NCBI GenBank assembly: GCA_025362735.1 | Contig: JANYFL010000036.1 | Location: 1 to 64,000 of the forward strand | Reading direction: 5' to 3' | Origin: Betaproteobacteria bacterium | Lineage (GTDB): Bacteria; Pseudomonadota; Gammaproteobacteria; Burkholderiales; Burkholderiaceae_D | Length of the DNA: 64,000 nt | Part shown: piece after piece, positions 18,050-27,800 of the stretch | Position numbering within the stretch: the first letter of the stretch is position 1 | Layout: each line of letters begins with the position of its first letter | Notes under the pieces: model-generated | The model's database searches: none | What the model was told of the DNA's origin: nothing | The model's input: only the letters and a program-made list of their open reading frames with translations | Made by a program: the position numbers and the translations under genes

Positions 18050-18603
18050 TCCAGACCTCTTGAGTGATAAACATTGAGTTGCGCTTCACGGCCATCATCG
18101 GTAGCTGCGCTGAGATGAACGTGCAGATCGGCGGTGGGCAATGCCGGGCCGGCTTTTTCCGGCCATTCCACCAAGCACAAGGATTGAGGTTCGAAGTATT
18201 CACGAAAACCGGCCTCCAGCCATTCGCGCGTATCGTTGAATCGATAAAAATCAAAGTGATAGCAACGCAAGTGCGAGTATAGGCTCAGGTTCTGATCGGG
18301 TTCAAGCTTATTGGTTGCAAGTTGTGGGTTTTCAAGCACAACTTCATAGGGTTCCATCAGCGCAAACGTAGGACTCTTGATGCGCCCTGTGACACCCAGC
18401 GCACGCAACAGGGCGCGCACCAGCGTTGTTTTTCCGGCGCCGAGGTCACCGGAAAAGTACAGCGTGAGTCCATTGCCTGTTGTGATGAATTGCTTGCGGA
18501 TGGCCGTCGCCATCGCCTCTCCCAACGCGAGCGTGTCCGCTTCATTGGGCAGATTAAGCTGGAGACTGGCAATCGCAGTGCTTGGGGAAGTGGGCCGCGT
18601 CAT
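18010..18603 (-). CDS. tsaE: tRNA t6A synthesis ATPase
   Basis: TsaE is the small ATPase of the complex that puts threonylcarbamoyl on A37 of ANN-reading tRNAs. The Walker A loop GDLGAGKTTLVRALL, the KSPTFAL switch and the HFDFYRF segment are diagnostic. At 197 residues it is longer than the usual 150-160; the extra length is an N-terminal lead and an insert between KSPTFALMEPY and the YHFDFYRF segment. It is upstream of amiC on the same strand, the normal order in proteobacteria. Its start at 18603 is only 11 bases from that of the divergent queG. Confidence 0.93.
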   Translation of the reverse strand: MTRPTSPSTAIASLQLNLPNEADTLALGEAMATAIRKQFITTGNGLTLYFSGDLGAGKTTLVRALLRALGVTGRIKSPTFALMEPYEVVLENPQLATNKLEPDQNLSLYSHLRCYHFDFYRFNDTREWLEAGFREYFEPQSLCLVEWPEKAGPALPTADLHVHLSAATDDGREAQLNVYHSRGLDCLNTVAAFFKLA

Positions 18604-18614
18604 ACAATTCGTTC

Positions 18615-19739
18615 ATGCAGTCTCATCAAGATCCATCATCCTTGTCCGCACTGGCTCAGCGCATCAAAACGCACGCAAGCAGTCTGGGCTTTGCGCGTGC
18701 TGCCATTGTCAATGTAGACCCGAAAGAAATCAGAAACAATGAGGCAGAGCGGCATTTGCTGGCATGGCTGGAGCAGGGTTTTCATGGCGAGATGGATTAT
18801 ATGGCCCGGCACGGTGTGCGCCGCGCACGGCCCGCCGAGCTGGTGCCGGGCACGCTGCGCGTGATCGCCGTGCGTATGGATTATCTGCCGCAGGAGGCAG
18901 GCGAAGACTGGATCGAGCAAGGTTGGAATTCGATTGCTGATCCGCAACGCGCCACCATTACCCGTTATGCCCACGGTCGCGATTATCACAAGGTCTTGCG
19001 CGCACGCTTGCAAAAACTGGCCGAATTTATCGAACACGAAATCGGGCCATTTGGCTATCGTGTCTTTACTGATTCCGCGCCGGTGATGGAAATTGAACTG
19101 GCGCAGCAGGCGGGACTCGGCTGGCGCGGCAAACACACGCTGCTGCTATCGCGCGAAGCGGGGTCGATGTTTTTTCTCGGGGAGCTATTCGTCGATATTC
19201 CATTGACGGTCGATGAAGCGGGTAGCGAACACTGCGGGCACTGCACCCGCTGTATCGATGTCTGTCCCACCCAGGCCATCGTCGCACCCTACAAGCTTGA
19301 TGCGCGCCGCTGCATTTCATATCTGACCATTGAACTCAAGGGCAGCATACCGATTGAGTTTCGTTCGCTGATCGGCAACCGCATTTATGGCTGTGATGAT
19401 TGCCAGCTGGTCTGTCCGTGGAACAAGTTTGCCCAGCGCGCGACGGTGGAAGACTTCGATTCACGCGGTCTCGATGCGCTCACGCTAATGGAAGTATTCG
19501 CCTGGAGCGAGGAAGAATTTCTGCGCCGCACCGAAGGTAGCGCGATTCGACGTATCGGACATGAACGCTGGCTGCGCAATGTGGCAGTTGCAATGGGCAA
19601 TGCCCTGGCAAGCGATATCCCATTGGAAGATAAGACTGAAATTCGCACTGCGCTCCGTGCAAGGTCAGGGGATGATTCAGAGCTAGTGCGTGAGCATGTG
19701 GCTTGGGCGCTTGATTGTGTGTTAACAGAAAAGAATTGA
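18615..19739 (+). CDS. queG: Epoxyqueuosine reductase
   Basis: QueG is the cobalamin-dependent, two-[4Fe-4S] enzyme that reduces epoxyqueuosine to queuosine in tRNA. The 374-residue protein shows TDSAPVMEIELAQQAGLGW with the catalytic Asp, two cluster motifs CGHCTRCIDVCP and CDDCQLVCPWN, and a C-terminal HEAT-like helix pair ending in REHVAWAL. The ATG at 18615 gives the usual N-terminus; an upstream TTG adds 11 residues and has no better ribosome site. It is divergent from tsaE, a common arrangement, and completes the queuosine genes seen at 8670-9770. Confidence 0.95.
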   Translation: MQSHQDPSSLSALAQRIKTHASSLGFARAAIVNVDPKEIRNNEAERHLLAWLEQGFHGEMDYMARHGVRRARPAELVPGTLRVIAVRMDYLPQEAGEDWIEQGWNSIADPQRATITRYAHGRDYHKVLRARLQKLAEFIEHEIGPFGYRVFTDSAPVMEIELAQQAGLGWRGKHTLLLSREAGSMFFLGELFVDIPLTVDEAGSEHCGHCTRCIDVCPTQAIVAPYKLDARRCISYLTIELKGSIPIEFRSLIGNRIYGCDDCQLVCPWNKFAQRATVEDFDSRGLDALTLMEVFAWSEEEFLRRTEGSAIRRIGHERWLRNVAVAMGNALASDIPLEDKTEIRTALRARSGDDSELVREHVAWALDCVLTEKN

Positions 19740-19782
19740 GGTCTGATCTTACCCACGAACGGTGGACGCTCTAGTTTTATCT

Positions 19783-20286
19783 TCAATTCTTCCTTAATTC
19801 TCGTTTCGGCAAAACACCCACTCCAGCTGGTAGCCTCTCCACTACCCAATTCTTCTCAAGTTTTGCTATGACGTCATTGGTAAATCGCTCAGTCTCGGCC
19901 CTATCGCCGCCTTCTAAAAAACCGAGCATGAATTGATATCCAGGAAGGCCTAAATTGGTCACGCCAACGCTCATTCCGTCCTTTCGTCCCACGCGCACAT
20001 TGAGCAGAGGGGTGCCATCGCTAGGTACACTGCCTGCTTCCCCAATGACCGCCAAATCACGGAGCGTAGTAGCAGTGTTGTCAATGAACATCATATTCTT
20101 TTCCTTAGCCACCGCCTTCAACTCGTCAACCAATTGGACCAATCCTGCTTTGTCATGAAGCCAGACTTGAGCCGTAAGAAATGGGGCCTTCCCATCTGTA
20201 CAAGCCATTAACGAAAGTAAAAAGATAAGGTGCACGAGCATCCTTCTCGATGCCCCGGTTATTTTCCAAAGACTGTGATTTCGCAT
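19783..20286 (-). CDS. Predicted lipoprotein of unknown function
   Basis: This 167-residue protein has an N-terminal hydrophobic stretch (residues 16-29) ending in lipobox SLMAC, which makes it a likely lipoprotein. A possible alternative start is Met16, which would give a more usual short signal peptide. The mature part has no domain I recognise; it contains mixed alpha/beta-looking sequence with GKAPFLTAQVWLHD and a Gly-Leu-Pro-Gly turn. It lies between queG (convergent) and lysS, 130 bases after lysS. Confidence 0.6.
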   Translation of the reverse strand: MRNHSLWKITGASRRMLVHLIFLLSLMACTDGKAPFLTAQVWLHDKAGLVQLVDELKAVAKEKNMMFIDNTATTLRDLAVIGEAGSVPSDGTPLLNVRVGRKDGMSVGVTNLGLPGYQFMLGFLEGGDRAETERFTNDVIAKLEKNWVVERLPAGVGVLPKRELRKN

Positions 20287-20416
20287 GAAATAGGAACCTT
20301 ATTCAGTCGCCAATTGGATTTCCATTGACCATCTGGCATCCCATTTGCAAAAAATCGGTACCAGAGCCGCATTATTCTCTCCTCACTTTAATAGCTGGTG
20401 AGAAACAACCCACACC

Positions 20417-21934
20417 TCAATCTTCCTTCCGCATATGTGGAAATAGAATCACGTCGCGAATATTCGGTGAATCGGTCAACAGCATCACCAGCCGGTCGAT
20501 GCCAATGCCGCAGCCGCCGGTCGGGGGCATTCCGTATTCCAGCGCACGGATGAAATCAGCGTCGTAGTACATTGCTTCTTCATCGCCAGCTTCCTTCGCA
20601 GCGACTTGTTGTTTGAAGCGAGCAGCTTGGTCTTCAGCGTCATTCAGTTCCGAAAAACCGTTGGCAATTTCGCGACCGGTGATGAACAACTCGAAGCGTT
20701 CGGTGACGCCCGGACGGGTGTCAGATTCACGTGCCAATGGCGAGACTTCAACCGGGTAATCGATAATGAAAGTCGGGTTCCACAATTGGTTCTCTGCAGT
20801 CTCCTCAAAAAGCGCCAGTTGTAATGCACCAATGCCTGCGTTTTTCAACGGCGCGTGATTTATGTCCGCACCTTTTTTCTTCAGCTCAGCACGCAGGAAA
20901 ATTTCATCGGCCAGTTGTGCATCCGTGTATTCAGGAAAGTATTTCTGAATTGCACCAGTAATCGTCAGACGTTCAAAAGCCTGAGAGAAATCGAGTGGCT
21001 TGCCTTGATACTCGAAAGTTGTGGCACCGCGCGCATCGAGAGCGGCCTGACGCAGCACAGCTTCAGTGAAGTCCATCAGCGTGTGATAAGTCCAGTAGGC
21101 TGCGTAGAACTCCATCATCGTGAATTCGGGATTGTGGCGCGGGCTGACTCCCTCGTTGCGGAAATTTCGGTTGATCTCGAACACGCGCTCAAAGCCACCG
21201 ACGACCAGACGCTTCAGATACAACTCTGGCGCGATGCGCAGGAACATTTGCATGTCGAGCGCGTTGTGATGGGTCATGAACGGCTTGGCCGCTGCACCGC
21301 CGGGAATGGGATGCAGCATCGGTGTTTCGACTTCGAGAAAGTTGTTTGAGGTCATGAAATTGCGAATCGAGGCAATCGCCTTGCTACGCGCAGCGAAAGT
21401 CTTGCGCGTGTCTTCATTCATGATCAGATCGACATAGCGCTGGCGATACTTGACCTCCTGATCGGCCAGGCCGTGGAACTTGTCCGGCAGCGGACGCAAG
21501 GATTTGGTCAGCAGACGCAGCGTCGTCGGTTTGATCGATAACTCGCCGGTACGCGTCTTGAACAGCGTGCCTTCGGCTGCAACGATGTCGCCCAAGTCCC
21601 AGTGCTTGAATGCGGCATACACCTCAGCGCCGATGGCGTCGGTCGCGATGTAGAGTTGAATGCGACCCGAGCCATCCTGAATTGTGGCGAAACTGGCCTT
21701 GCCCATTACACGCTTGAGCATCATGCGTCCCGCAACCTTGACACGGATGTTCTGAGCTTCGAGTTCGGTGGTTTCAATCAATCCATACTGGTCGTGCAAA
21801 GGCTGAGCCTGATGTGTCGGTACGAAGTCGTTCGGAAACGCCACGCCGTTCTGGCGCAGTTCTGTCAGCTTGGAACGCCGCTCGGCGATGATCTGGTTTT
21901 CGTCAATGGGGACGATAGTTTGTTCTTGTGTCAT
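20417..21934 (-). CDS. lysS: Lysyl-tRNA synthetase, class II
   Basis: LysS charges tRNA-Lys. The 505-residue protein has the N-terminal OB-fold anticodon-binding domain ([20 protein letters not shown]) and the class II core: motif 1 around [21 protein letters not shown], motif 2 [20 protein letters not shown], and motif 3 [19 protein letters not shown]. Length and start are normal for the family. In many bacteria lysS follows prfB directly; here a toxin-antitoxin pair lies between them on the same strand. Confidence 0.97.
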   Translation of the reverse strand: MTQEQTIVPIDENQIIAERRSKLTELRQNGVAFPNDFVPTHQAQPLHDQYGLIETTELEAQNIRVKVAGRMMLKRVMGKASFATIQDGSGRIQLYIATDAIGAEVYAAFKHWDLGDIVAAEGTLFKTRTGELSIKPTTLRLLTKSLRPLPDKFHGLADQEVKYRQRYVDLIMNEDTRKTFAARSKAIASIRNFMTSNNFLEVETPMLHPIPGGAAAKPFMTHHNALDMQMFLRIAPELYLKRLVVGGFERVFEINRNFRNEGVSPRHNPEFTMMEFYAAYWTYHTLMDFTEAVLRQAALDARGATTFEYQGKPLDFSQAFERLTITGAIQKYFPEYTDAQLADEIFLRAELKKKGADINHAPLKNAGIGALQLALFEETAENQLWNPTFIIDYPVEVSPLARESDTRPGVTERFELFITGREIANGFSELNDAEDQAARFKQQVAAKEAGDEEAMYYDADFIRALEYGMPPTGGCGIGIDRLVMLLTDSPNIRDVILFPHMRKED

Positions 21935-21982
21935 GAGTGGCTTTGATGAGTCTAACGAATGGCGGCTTAAAATAAGGGCCGC

Positions 21983-22420
21983 TTAAAAAAGTATGCTCTG
22001 GATGCCGATCTTTCCGGCGGCATTGCCAAGTACCTGATCGGCGGTAGCAATGCTGGTGATCTGACGGGATTGGGTCACAGCCAGATGCAGGGCATCGAGT
22101 GAGCGCAACGGGATTGGTGCGGCCAGTGTGGTCAAGGTATCGATCAGGTTTTCGGCAATCAGCCAGTCCTCATCACGTACCGCATATAGAGTAAAAAGAC
22201 CATTGTTCACATCTTCCAGAAAGTGGTTCAAAGCTTGTTGCGCCTGCTGATGATTGAGCTGGCTAGTCCGCACTTTTCTAGCCAGCGTGCTGCGCATTTC
22301 CAGACAGGTCAACCGGCTGATTTCAACTTCCTCCTGACTGGCGATCCAGTTATCGAACTGTTCGCTGCCTGCTTCAGGAACGTACCATTTCAGCAGCGCG
22401 GAAGTATCAAGATAAGCCAT
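21983..22420 (-). CDS. vapC: PIN-domain toxin, VapC type
   Basis: VapC toxins are PIN-domain RNases that cut RNAs such as initiator tRNA or rRNA. The 145-residue protein has the first acidic residue in MAYLDTSALLKWY, a Glu in SRLTCLEMRSTLA, an Asp in RSLDALHLAVT and the last Asp in ATADQVLG, so the four-residue metal site is complete. It starts 17 bases after the antitoxin gene and runs 48 bases ahead of lysS. The cognate RNA target cannot be told from the sequence. Confidence 0.87.
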   Translation of the reverse strand: MAYLDTSALLKWYVPEAGSEQFDNWIASQEEVEISRLTCLEMRSTLARKVRTSQLNHQQAQQALNHFLEDVNNGLFTLYAVRDEDWLIAENLIDTLTTLAAPIPLRSLDALHLAVTQSRQITSIATADQVLGNAAGKIGIQSILF

Positions 22421-22437
22421 GCAGCATTCGATGAAGT

Positions 22438-22686
22438 TCAGCGCTCGTCGCGTTCTTCGCGGATCAGCGTGGCCGCAGAAACCGTTTGCGCGGGCAGGGT
22501 CTGGCGGAACTGGGCCAGTTCGGCAGACCGCTGCACCAGCCGTGACTGACGCGTTTCAGCCTGGATCGGCAGCACGCGTGCGAACGGTTTTCCATGATGG
22601 GTCAGCACAACTTCCCCTTCCTTTTCAAGGACTTCGCTCAGAACTTGGTAGCCCTGACGCATTTCACGGACTGTCAATTCACGCAT
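22438..22686 (-). CDS. Phd/YefM-type antitoxin
   Basis: This 82-residue protein begins MRELTVREMRQGYQVLSEVL, then GEVVLTHHGKPFARVLPI, the pattern of the Phd/YefM DNA-binding fold that represses its own operon. The charged C-terminal half (to RDER) should wrap the toxin. The start at 22686 is set by GAGGA placed seven bases upstream; a longer frame reaching 22728 has no support. With vapC downstream it forms a complete toxin-antitoxin pair placed between prfB and lysS. Confidence 0.83.
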   Translation of the reverse strand: MRELTVREMRQGYQVLSEVLEKEGEVVLTHHGKPFARVLPIQAETRQSRLVQRSAELAQFRQTLPAQTVSAATLIREERDER

Positions 22687-22765
22687 GGGAATTTCCTCAA
22701 AAAGATCGCATCGCGGAAATTGTGTCACAAATAATATGGCGTGTCACTTTAATTCGCTGCAGCTC

Positions 22766-23870
22766 TTAGACGCCTTGCTTCAAACTGGCCTGGATAAACG
22801 GATCCAGATCGCCGTCGAGGACTTTCTGTGTGTTGCTGATTTCGACGTTGGTGCGCAGATCTTTGATGCGTGACTGGTCGAGCACGTAGCTGCGAATCTG
22901 GTGACCCCAGCCCACATCGGTCTTGCTGGCTTCCAGCTTGTCCTGCTCGGTCTGACGCCTGCGCAGTTCGGCCTCATACAAACGTGACTTCAGCATCGCC
23001 ATGGCCTCGGCCTTGTTGCGATGCTGCGAGCGGTCGTTCTGGCACTGCACAACAATGTTGGTCGGAATGTGTGTGATACGAATCGCCGAGTCGGTCTTGT
23101 TGATGTGCTGACCGCCGGCACCTGAAGCGCGAAACGTATCGATGCGCAAATCAGCAGGGTTGATTTCAACCTCAATCGAGTCATCGACTTCGGGATAAAC
23201 AAACACGCTCGCAAACGAAGTGTGGCGTCCGCCCGACGAATCGAATGGTGATTTGCGTACCAACCGGTGTACGCCGGTTTCGGTGCGCAGAAAGCCGTAG
23301 GCATATTCGCCGCTCACCTTGATCGTTGCGCTCTTGATGCCTGCCGTTTCGCCTTCGGATTCTTCCAGCAGTTCAGCCTTGAAGCCTTTGCGTTCGGCGT
23401 ATTTCAGATACTGACGCTCCAGCATCGACGCCCAGTCCTGTGCTTCGGTGCCCCCAGCTCCGGCCTGAATGTCCAGAAAGCAATTGTTCGGATCGGCGGG
23501 GTTATTGAACATGCGCCGGAACTCCAGGCCTTCGACCACCTTGGCCAATTCTGCGGTATCGGCTTCGATGGCAATCAGTGTGTCGTCATCGCCTTCAGCT
23601 TTGCCCATATCAAACAGATCAATGGCGTCCGCCAGATCGGTGTCCAGTTTGGAAACGACCAGGACAATGTCTTCAAGGGATTTTTTTTCGCGGCCCAGTT
23701 CCTGAGCGTGTTTGGGATCGTCCCAGACCTTGGAGTCTTCGAGGGTCCGATTGACTTCGTTCAGATGGTTCGACTTGGCGTCGAAGTCAAAGATACCTCC
23801 GCAGCTCAGCCGCGCGCGTGCGCAGGTCAGCCAGAGTGGTTTGAATGAGATTGAGGCGTTCCGCTTCCAT
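22766..23870 (-). CDS. prfB: Peptide chain release factor 2 with programmed +1 frameshift
   Basis: RF2 ends translation at UGA and UAA. The gene needs a +1 frameshift: codons 1-27 start at ATG 23870 and end with CTT (23792-23790) followed by in-frame TGA (23789-23787). Skipping the T at 23789 joins this to a frame that runs 340 codons to 22766, giving 367 residues, the usual length. The peptide before the site ends ELRRYL and continues [12 protein letters not shown]. The tripeptide-release GGQ loop is in [14 protein letters not shown]. The frameshift means RF2 sets its own level: low RF2 favours slipping and so more RF2. Confidence 0.96.
23787..23800 (-). promoter_or_regulatory. prfB programmed frameshift site
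   Basis: On the minus strand the sequence reads GGAGGTATCTTTGA. GGAGGT is the internal Shine-Dalgarno-like stimulator, CTT is the slippery codon and TGA the stop that RF2 itself reads. Spacing is the same as in E. coli prfB, so this is the classical autoregulatory site. Confidence 0.95.
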
Positions 23871-24097
23871 GATGTTCCAACTGAGAAAAGAGAGAATTAT
23901 ACGGGCTTGAATACGGGCCGGAATTTCCAGTACAGGTCAACCAGCTGGTCTCCTTGCACGTTGTTATGCGGTTTAAGCAGACAGAAGTAACAGAAGTAGC
24001 ACGCCTAGATGTCACAAACTGATTGCTGGCCTCCTTCAGTTCGGGCACGCGATAAAAAACTTATAAATTCGAAATTCAAATATTCGAGGAGCGCAAC

Positions 24098-25419
24098 ATG
24101 AAAAAGCCGATTTATAAGTCGCTCTATGTCCAGGTTCTGTTTGCCATTTTTTGCGGCGTTGTAGTAGGGCATTTCTATCCTGAAACCGGGGCCTCGCTCA
24201 AACCACTGGGCGATGCGTTCATCAAGCTCATCAAGATGATCATTGCGCCGATCATTTTCTGTACCGTTGTGACTGGCATTGCTGGCATGGAGGACATGAA
24301 AAAAGTGGGACGGGTTGGCGGCAAGGCGCTGCTTTATTTTGAAGTGGTCAGTTCATTTGCACTCGCCATTGGTCTGCTGGTGGTCAATATCCTTAAGCCC
24401 GGTGTTGGCATGAATGCCGACGTCAGCACACTCGATACCAAGGCCCTGACCGTTTTCACTTCCGCAAAACCCCAGGGCACGGTTGATTTTCTGTTGAATG
24501 TGATTCCAACGACGGTGGTCGATGCCTTTGCCAAGGGCGAAATTCTGCAAGTGCTCCTGTTTTCTGTATTGATGGGGTTTGCATTTGCGGCGTCAGGCGA
24601 AAAGGGGCGTCCGGTCGTGCGCTTCATCGAACAGTTTTCACATGGTCTGTTTATTGTCGTCGGCTTCATCATGAAGCTCGCGCCCGTCGGTGCCTTCGGT
24701 GCGATGGCATTCACGATCGGTAAATACGGCATTGACTCGCTGTTGCCACTCGCCAAGTTGATGGGCAGTTTCTATCTGACCTGTCTCCTGTTCATATTCA
24801 TTGTTCTGGGCGGCATTGCACGCTGGACCGGTTTCAGCATTTTCAAATTCATTCGCTACATCAAGGAAGAATTGCTGATCGTGCTTGGCACTTCCTCATC
24901 CGAGTCGGTCCTGCCGCGCATGATGGCCAAAATGGAAAAGCTGGGTTGCTCCAAGCCCGTGGTTGGGCTGGTCATTCCGACCGGCTATTCCTTCAATCTT
25001 GATGGCACCTCCATTTTCTGACCATGGCCGCCATCTTCGTTGCACAGGCTACGAATACACCGCTAACCTTGATGCAGGAACTGACCATCCTTGGCGTATT
25101 GCTGCTGACTTCGAAAGGTGCTTCCGGCGTGACCGGCAGTGGCTTCATCACACTGGCGGCAACCTTGTCCGCTGTACCAACGATCCCGGTCGCGGGACTG
25201 GCGCTGATTCTCGGCATTGATCGTTTCATGTCCGAAGCGCGTGCGCTGACCAATCTGATTGGCAATGGTGTTGCGACGGTCGTTGTTTCCAAGTGGGAAA
25301 AGGAACTCGATCACGCGCAATTGGATCGCATGATGAACCGTGACGTTGAAGCGGAACTGGACAAACAGGCGACGTTGCATGGCGCGGGAATCAGGGGACT
25401 GGCCAAACAGGATGTCTGA
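24098..25419 (+). pseudogene. dctA: dctA C4-dicarboxylate symporter, frameshifted
   Basis: DctA (DAACS family) takes up succinate, fumarate and malate with protons. Frame 1 (24098-25021, 307 codons) covers the first two-thirds, from [15 protein letters not shown] to [12 protein letters not shown], and hits TGA. Frame 2 (25024-25419) continues at once with [15 protein letters not shown] to the normal C-terminus. Homologues read GTSIYLTMAA here, so a single C is missing near 25018 (TTTTCTGACC for TTTCCTGACC). The break falls in the helix that binds substrate. Either a real loss-of-function mutation or a sequencing/assembly error. GAGGAG precedes the start. Confidence 0.85.
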
Positions 25420-25421
25420 GG

Positions 25422-25889
25422 CTATTTTTTAGCCAGGACAAACCGGTCCGGCGAGGCCGCGCCGGCATCCTGCACAGCCAGATAGATTTCGCGCAGAAAC
25501 AGCAGCAGCCCCGCAATCAGGCTGAACATTGCGAGTATGAAAAATGTAGCGACAAAGCGCGTCAGGTCGGCGGCAACCAGTGCACCCATGAATGCGCTGG
25601 CAACGACCAGACAGATTAACAAAGCACCAGTTACCGCGCCAAAAATGGCGAAGTAGATCAGACGTACGCGTTGTGCGAGGCGCAACAGTTCTGGCCGGTA
25701 TTCTTCTTCCAGCGCAGGAGCCTCATCCGGATTGACCTGAATCTGGTTGAGCAGGGCACGCCGCCGGTCGGTAATGCGCCCAAGGCGCATGTTGAGTGCC
25801 GAGATCAAGGTCGAGATCGCAGTCAGCAGAAAAACCGGCGCAACCGAAAGCTGAATGACGCGGGAAATGTCGAGGATGTGGGTTTCCAT
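25422..25889 (-). CDS. DUF2721-family membrane protein
   Basis: This 155-residue protein has three hydrophobic helices and matches the DUF2721 family: an N-terminal helix ending in LISALNMRLGRITDRRR, a short acidic loop, then two long helices. Family members are found in many bacteria, and their role is unknown. It converges with dctA, with only two bases between the stop codons, and lies 25 bases downstream of recJ on the same strand. Confidence 0.82.
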   Translation of the reverse strand: METHILDISRVIQLSVAPVFLLTAISTLISALNMRLGRITDRRRALLNQIQVNPDEAPALEEEYRPELLRLAQRVRLIYFAIFGAVTGALLICLVVASAFMGALVAADLTRFVATFFILAMFSLIAGLLLFLREIYLAVQDAGAASPDRFVLAKK

Positions 25890-25914
25890 ATTAATTCCTG
25901 ATCAGGGTTGTCAT

Positions 25915-27633
25915 TCAGGCAGGTTCAGCGTATTCCACCATCAACTGTAATTTGGTCTGACCGTTGTAGCTGTTCTCGGCCAGACGATAAATCACACGCG
26001 CCATTGCTGGGAGGGTTTCTGCGTGATTGAACCAGATGGCATCGAAAGACGTACTCGAGCTGGTCTTTTTCAATTGCAACTTGAGATGCTTGTCTTTTAA
26101 CAGGCGCTGATTTTCAATGCGGAACACATCGCTGAATAAAGGCGGCGCAAATCCCTGACCCCAGACCTGGGCATCGAGTTCACGCACGGTCATCAAGGTC
26201 GCATATTCGTTATCGAGTGACCCATCGGTTTCCAGAGTGCGCATCAGCGCAGCCGGATCGACGATACGGCGCACCGTGTCTTCAAAACTCTCGGCAAAGA
26301 TTTCAAAATCATCTTCGCGCAAGCTCAAGCCCGCCGCCATCGCATGGCCACCAAACTTGAGAATCAGTCCCGGCGCGCGCTTGCTGACCAGATCAAGCAC
26401 GTCGCGCAGATGCAGTCCGGGTATCGAACGTCCCGAACCACGTATTGTGCCGTCACCCGCCGGAGCAAACGTAATGGTCGGGCGATGGAACTTGTCTTTC
26501 AGACGCGAGGCAACAATGCCGACCACGCCCTGATGCCAATCTGGATCGAACAGACACAGCGTGCTGCGTTCGTCGGGATGAAGGTCGGCACCCAGTTCGT
26601 CAATTGCCAACAAGGCGCTGTCCTGCATCTCGGCCTCGATGCTGCGCCGTTCGCGATTTATGGTGTCGAGCTGCTGTGCAATTGCGAAAGCGCGTTCGGC
26701 ATCGTCGGTAATCAGACATTCGATCCCGAGCGACATGTCTGCCAGCCGTCCGGCTGCGTTGAGACGTGGGCCAAGTGCGAAACCCAAATCGAAAGCCGCC
26801 GCACTACGCGCTTCGCGTGCGGCGACATGGAATAGCGCAGCAATACCCGGTTGCACGCGTCCTGCATGCATGCGCTTCAGACCCTGTGCCACCAGCAGTC
26901 GATTGTTGGAATCGAGTCGCACCACATCGGCTACGGTGCCGAGTGCAACCAGATCGAGCAATGAATCCAGACGAGGCTCGATACCGTCCTTGTATGCCCC
27001 GCGTTTGCGCAACTCCGCACGCAACGCCAGCAGCACATAGAACATCACCCCCACGCCTGCCAGGTTCTTGCTGGGAAAGGTGCAACCGGGTTGATTAGGA
27101 TTCACGATGCAAGCGGCATCCGGCAACGCATCGCCGGGCAGGTGATGATCGGTCACCAGCACGCGCATGCCAAGGCGATTGGCCTCTGCGACGCCTTCAA
27201 CGCTGGCGATGCCATTATCAACAGTGATCAGCCAGTCGGGGCTATGCTGTTCGTGCGCGAGCCGAACAATCTCCGGACTGAGGCCGTAGCCGTATTCGAA
27301 ACGATTGGGCACAATAAACCGCACATCGGTTTCAGGACCGCCAAGCAATTTCAGTCCGCGCAAGCCGACTGCGCAGGCCGTTGCGCCATCGCAATCGTAA
27401 TCAGCGACGATCACCAACCGTTGATGAGCAGCCAGTGCATCGGCCAGCAGAACAGCCGCCGTCTCAATATTTTTGAGTTGCGATGGTGCAATCAGGCGCT
27501 TGAGATCGGTATCGAGTTCATCTGCACGTTGTACGCCGCGTGATGCGTACAAGCGCGCCAATAGCGGAGACAAGCCTGCCGCCATCAGGCTGTCATAGGC
27601 TCTTAGATTGGGTGTGCGAGTCTTGATTTGCAT
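25915..27633 (-). CDS. recJ: Single-strand DNA-specific exonuclease
   Basis: RecJ degrades single-stranded DNA 5' to 3' in recombination and mismatch repair. The 572-residue protein has the DHH motifs VADYDCDGATAC, VDNGIAS and VTDHHLPGD and the DHHA1 part with GSGRSIPG and GGHAMAAGLSL. The longer frame starting at 27684 begins inside a REP-like repeat, so the ATG at 27633 is preferred and matches the N-terminus of homologues. It is downstream of the RpfE-like gene with a repeat between. Confidence 0.94.
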   Translation of the reverse strand: MQIKTRTPNLRAYDSLMAAGLSPLLARLYASRGVQRADELDTDLKRLIAPSQLKNIETAAVLLADALAAHQRLVIVADYDCDGATACAVGLRGLKLLGGPETDVRFIVPNRFEYGYGLSPEIVRLAHEQHSPDWLITVDNGIASVEGVAEANRLGMRVLVTDHHLPGDALPDAACIVNPNQPGCTFPSKNLAGVGVMFYVLLALRAELRKRGAYKDGIEPRLDSLLDLVALGTVADVVRLDSNNRLLVAQGLKRMHAGRVQPGIAALFHVAAREARSAAAFDLGFALGPRLNAAGRLADMSLGIECLITDDAERAFAIAQQLDTINRERRSIEAEMQDSALLAIDELGADLHPDERSTLCLFDPDWHQGVVGIVASRLKDKFHRPTITFAPAGDGTIRGSGRSIPGLHLRDVLDLVSKRAPGLILKFGGHAMAAGLSLREDDFEIFAESFEDTVRRIVDPAALMRTLETDGSLDNEYATLMTVRELDAQVWGQGFAPPLFSDVFRIENQRLLKDKHLKLQLKKTSSSTSFDAIWFNHAETLPAMARVIYRLAENSYNGQTKLQLMVEYAEPA

Positions 27634-27680
27634 TGCGGGGATTTTGACATAGGCAAGCGGGCATTCTTCCAAAAGGTTTG

Positions 27681-27770
27681 TCATCCTGAGCGCAGTCGAA
27701 GGATCTCAGGTGATACCCGACTACCGGCGGTCATTCATGACCTGAGATCCTTCGACTGCGCTCAGGATGA
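27681..27770. repeat. REP-like 30-bp perfect inverted repeat
   Basis: Arms 27681-27710 and 27741-27770 are exact inverted copies (TCATCCTGAGCGCAGTCGAA onward) with a 30-base loop. This CATCCTGAGCGCAGTCGAAGG family is widely scattered in proteobacterial genomes. It sits between the RpfE-like gene and recJ on the same strand and would form a very stable hairpin in a shared transcript. Confidence 0.95.
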
Positions 27771-27800
27771 CAGGTCGGTAGAGAAGGTCGTCTTTAGCTA

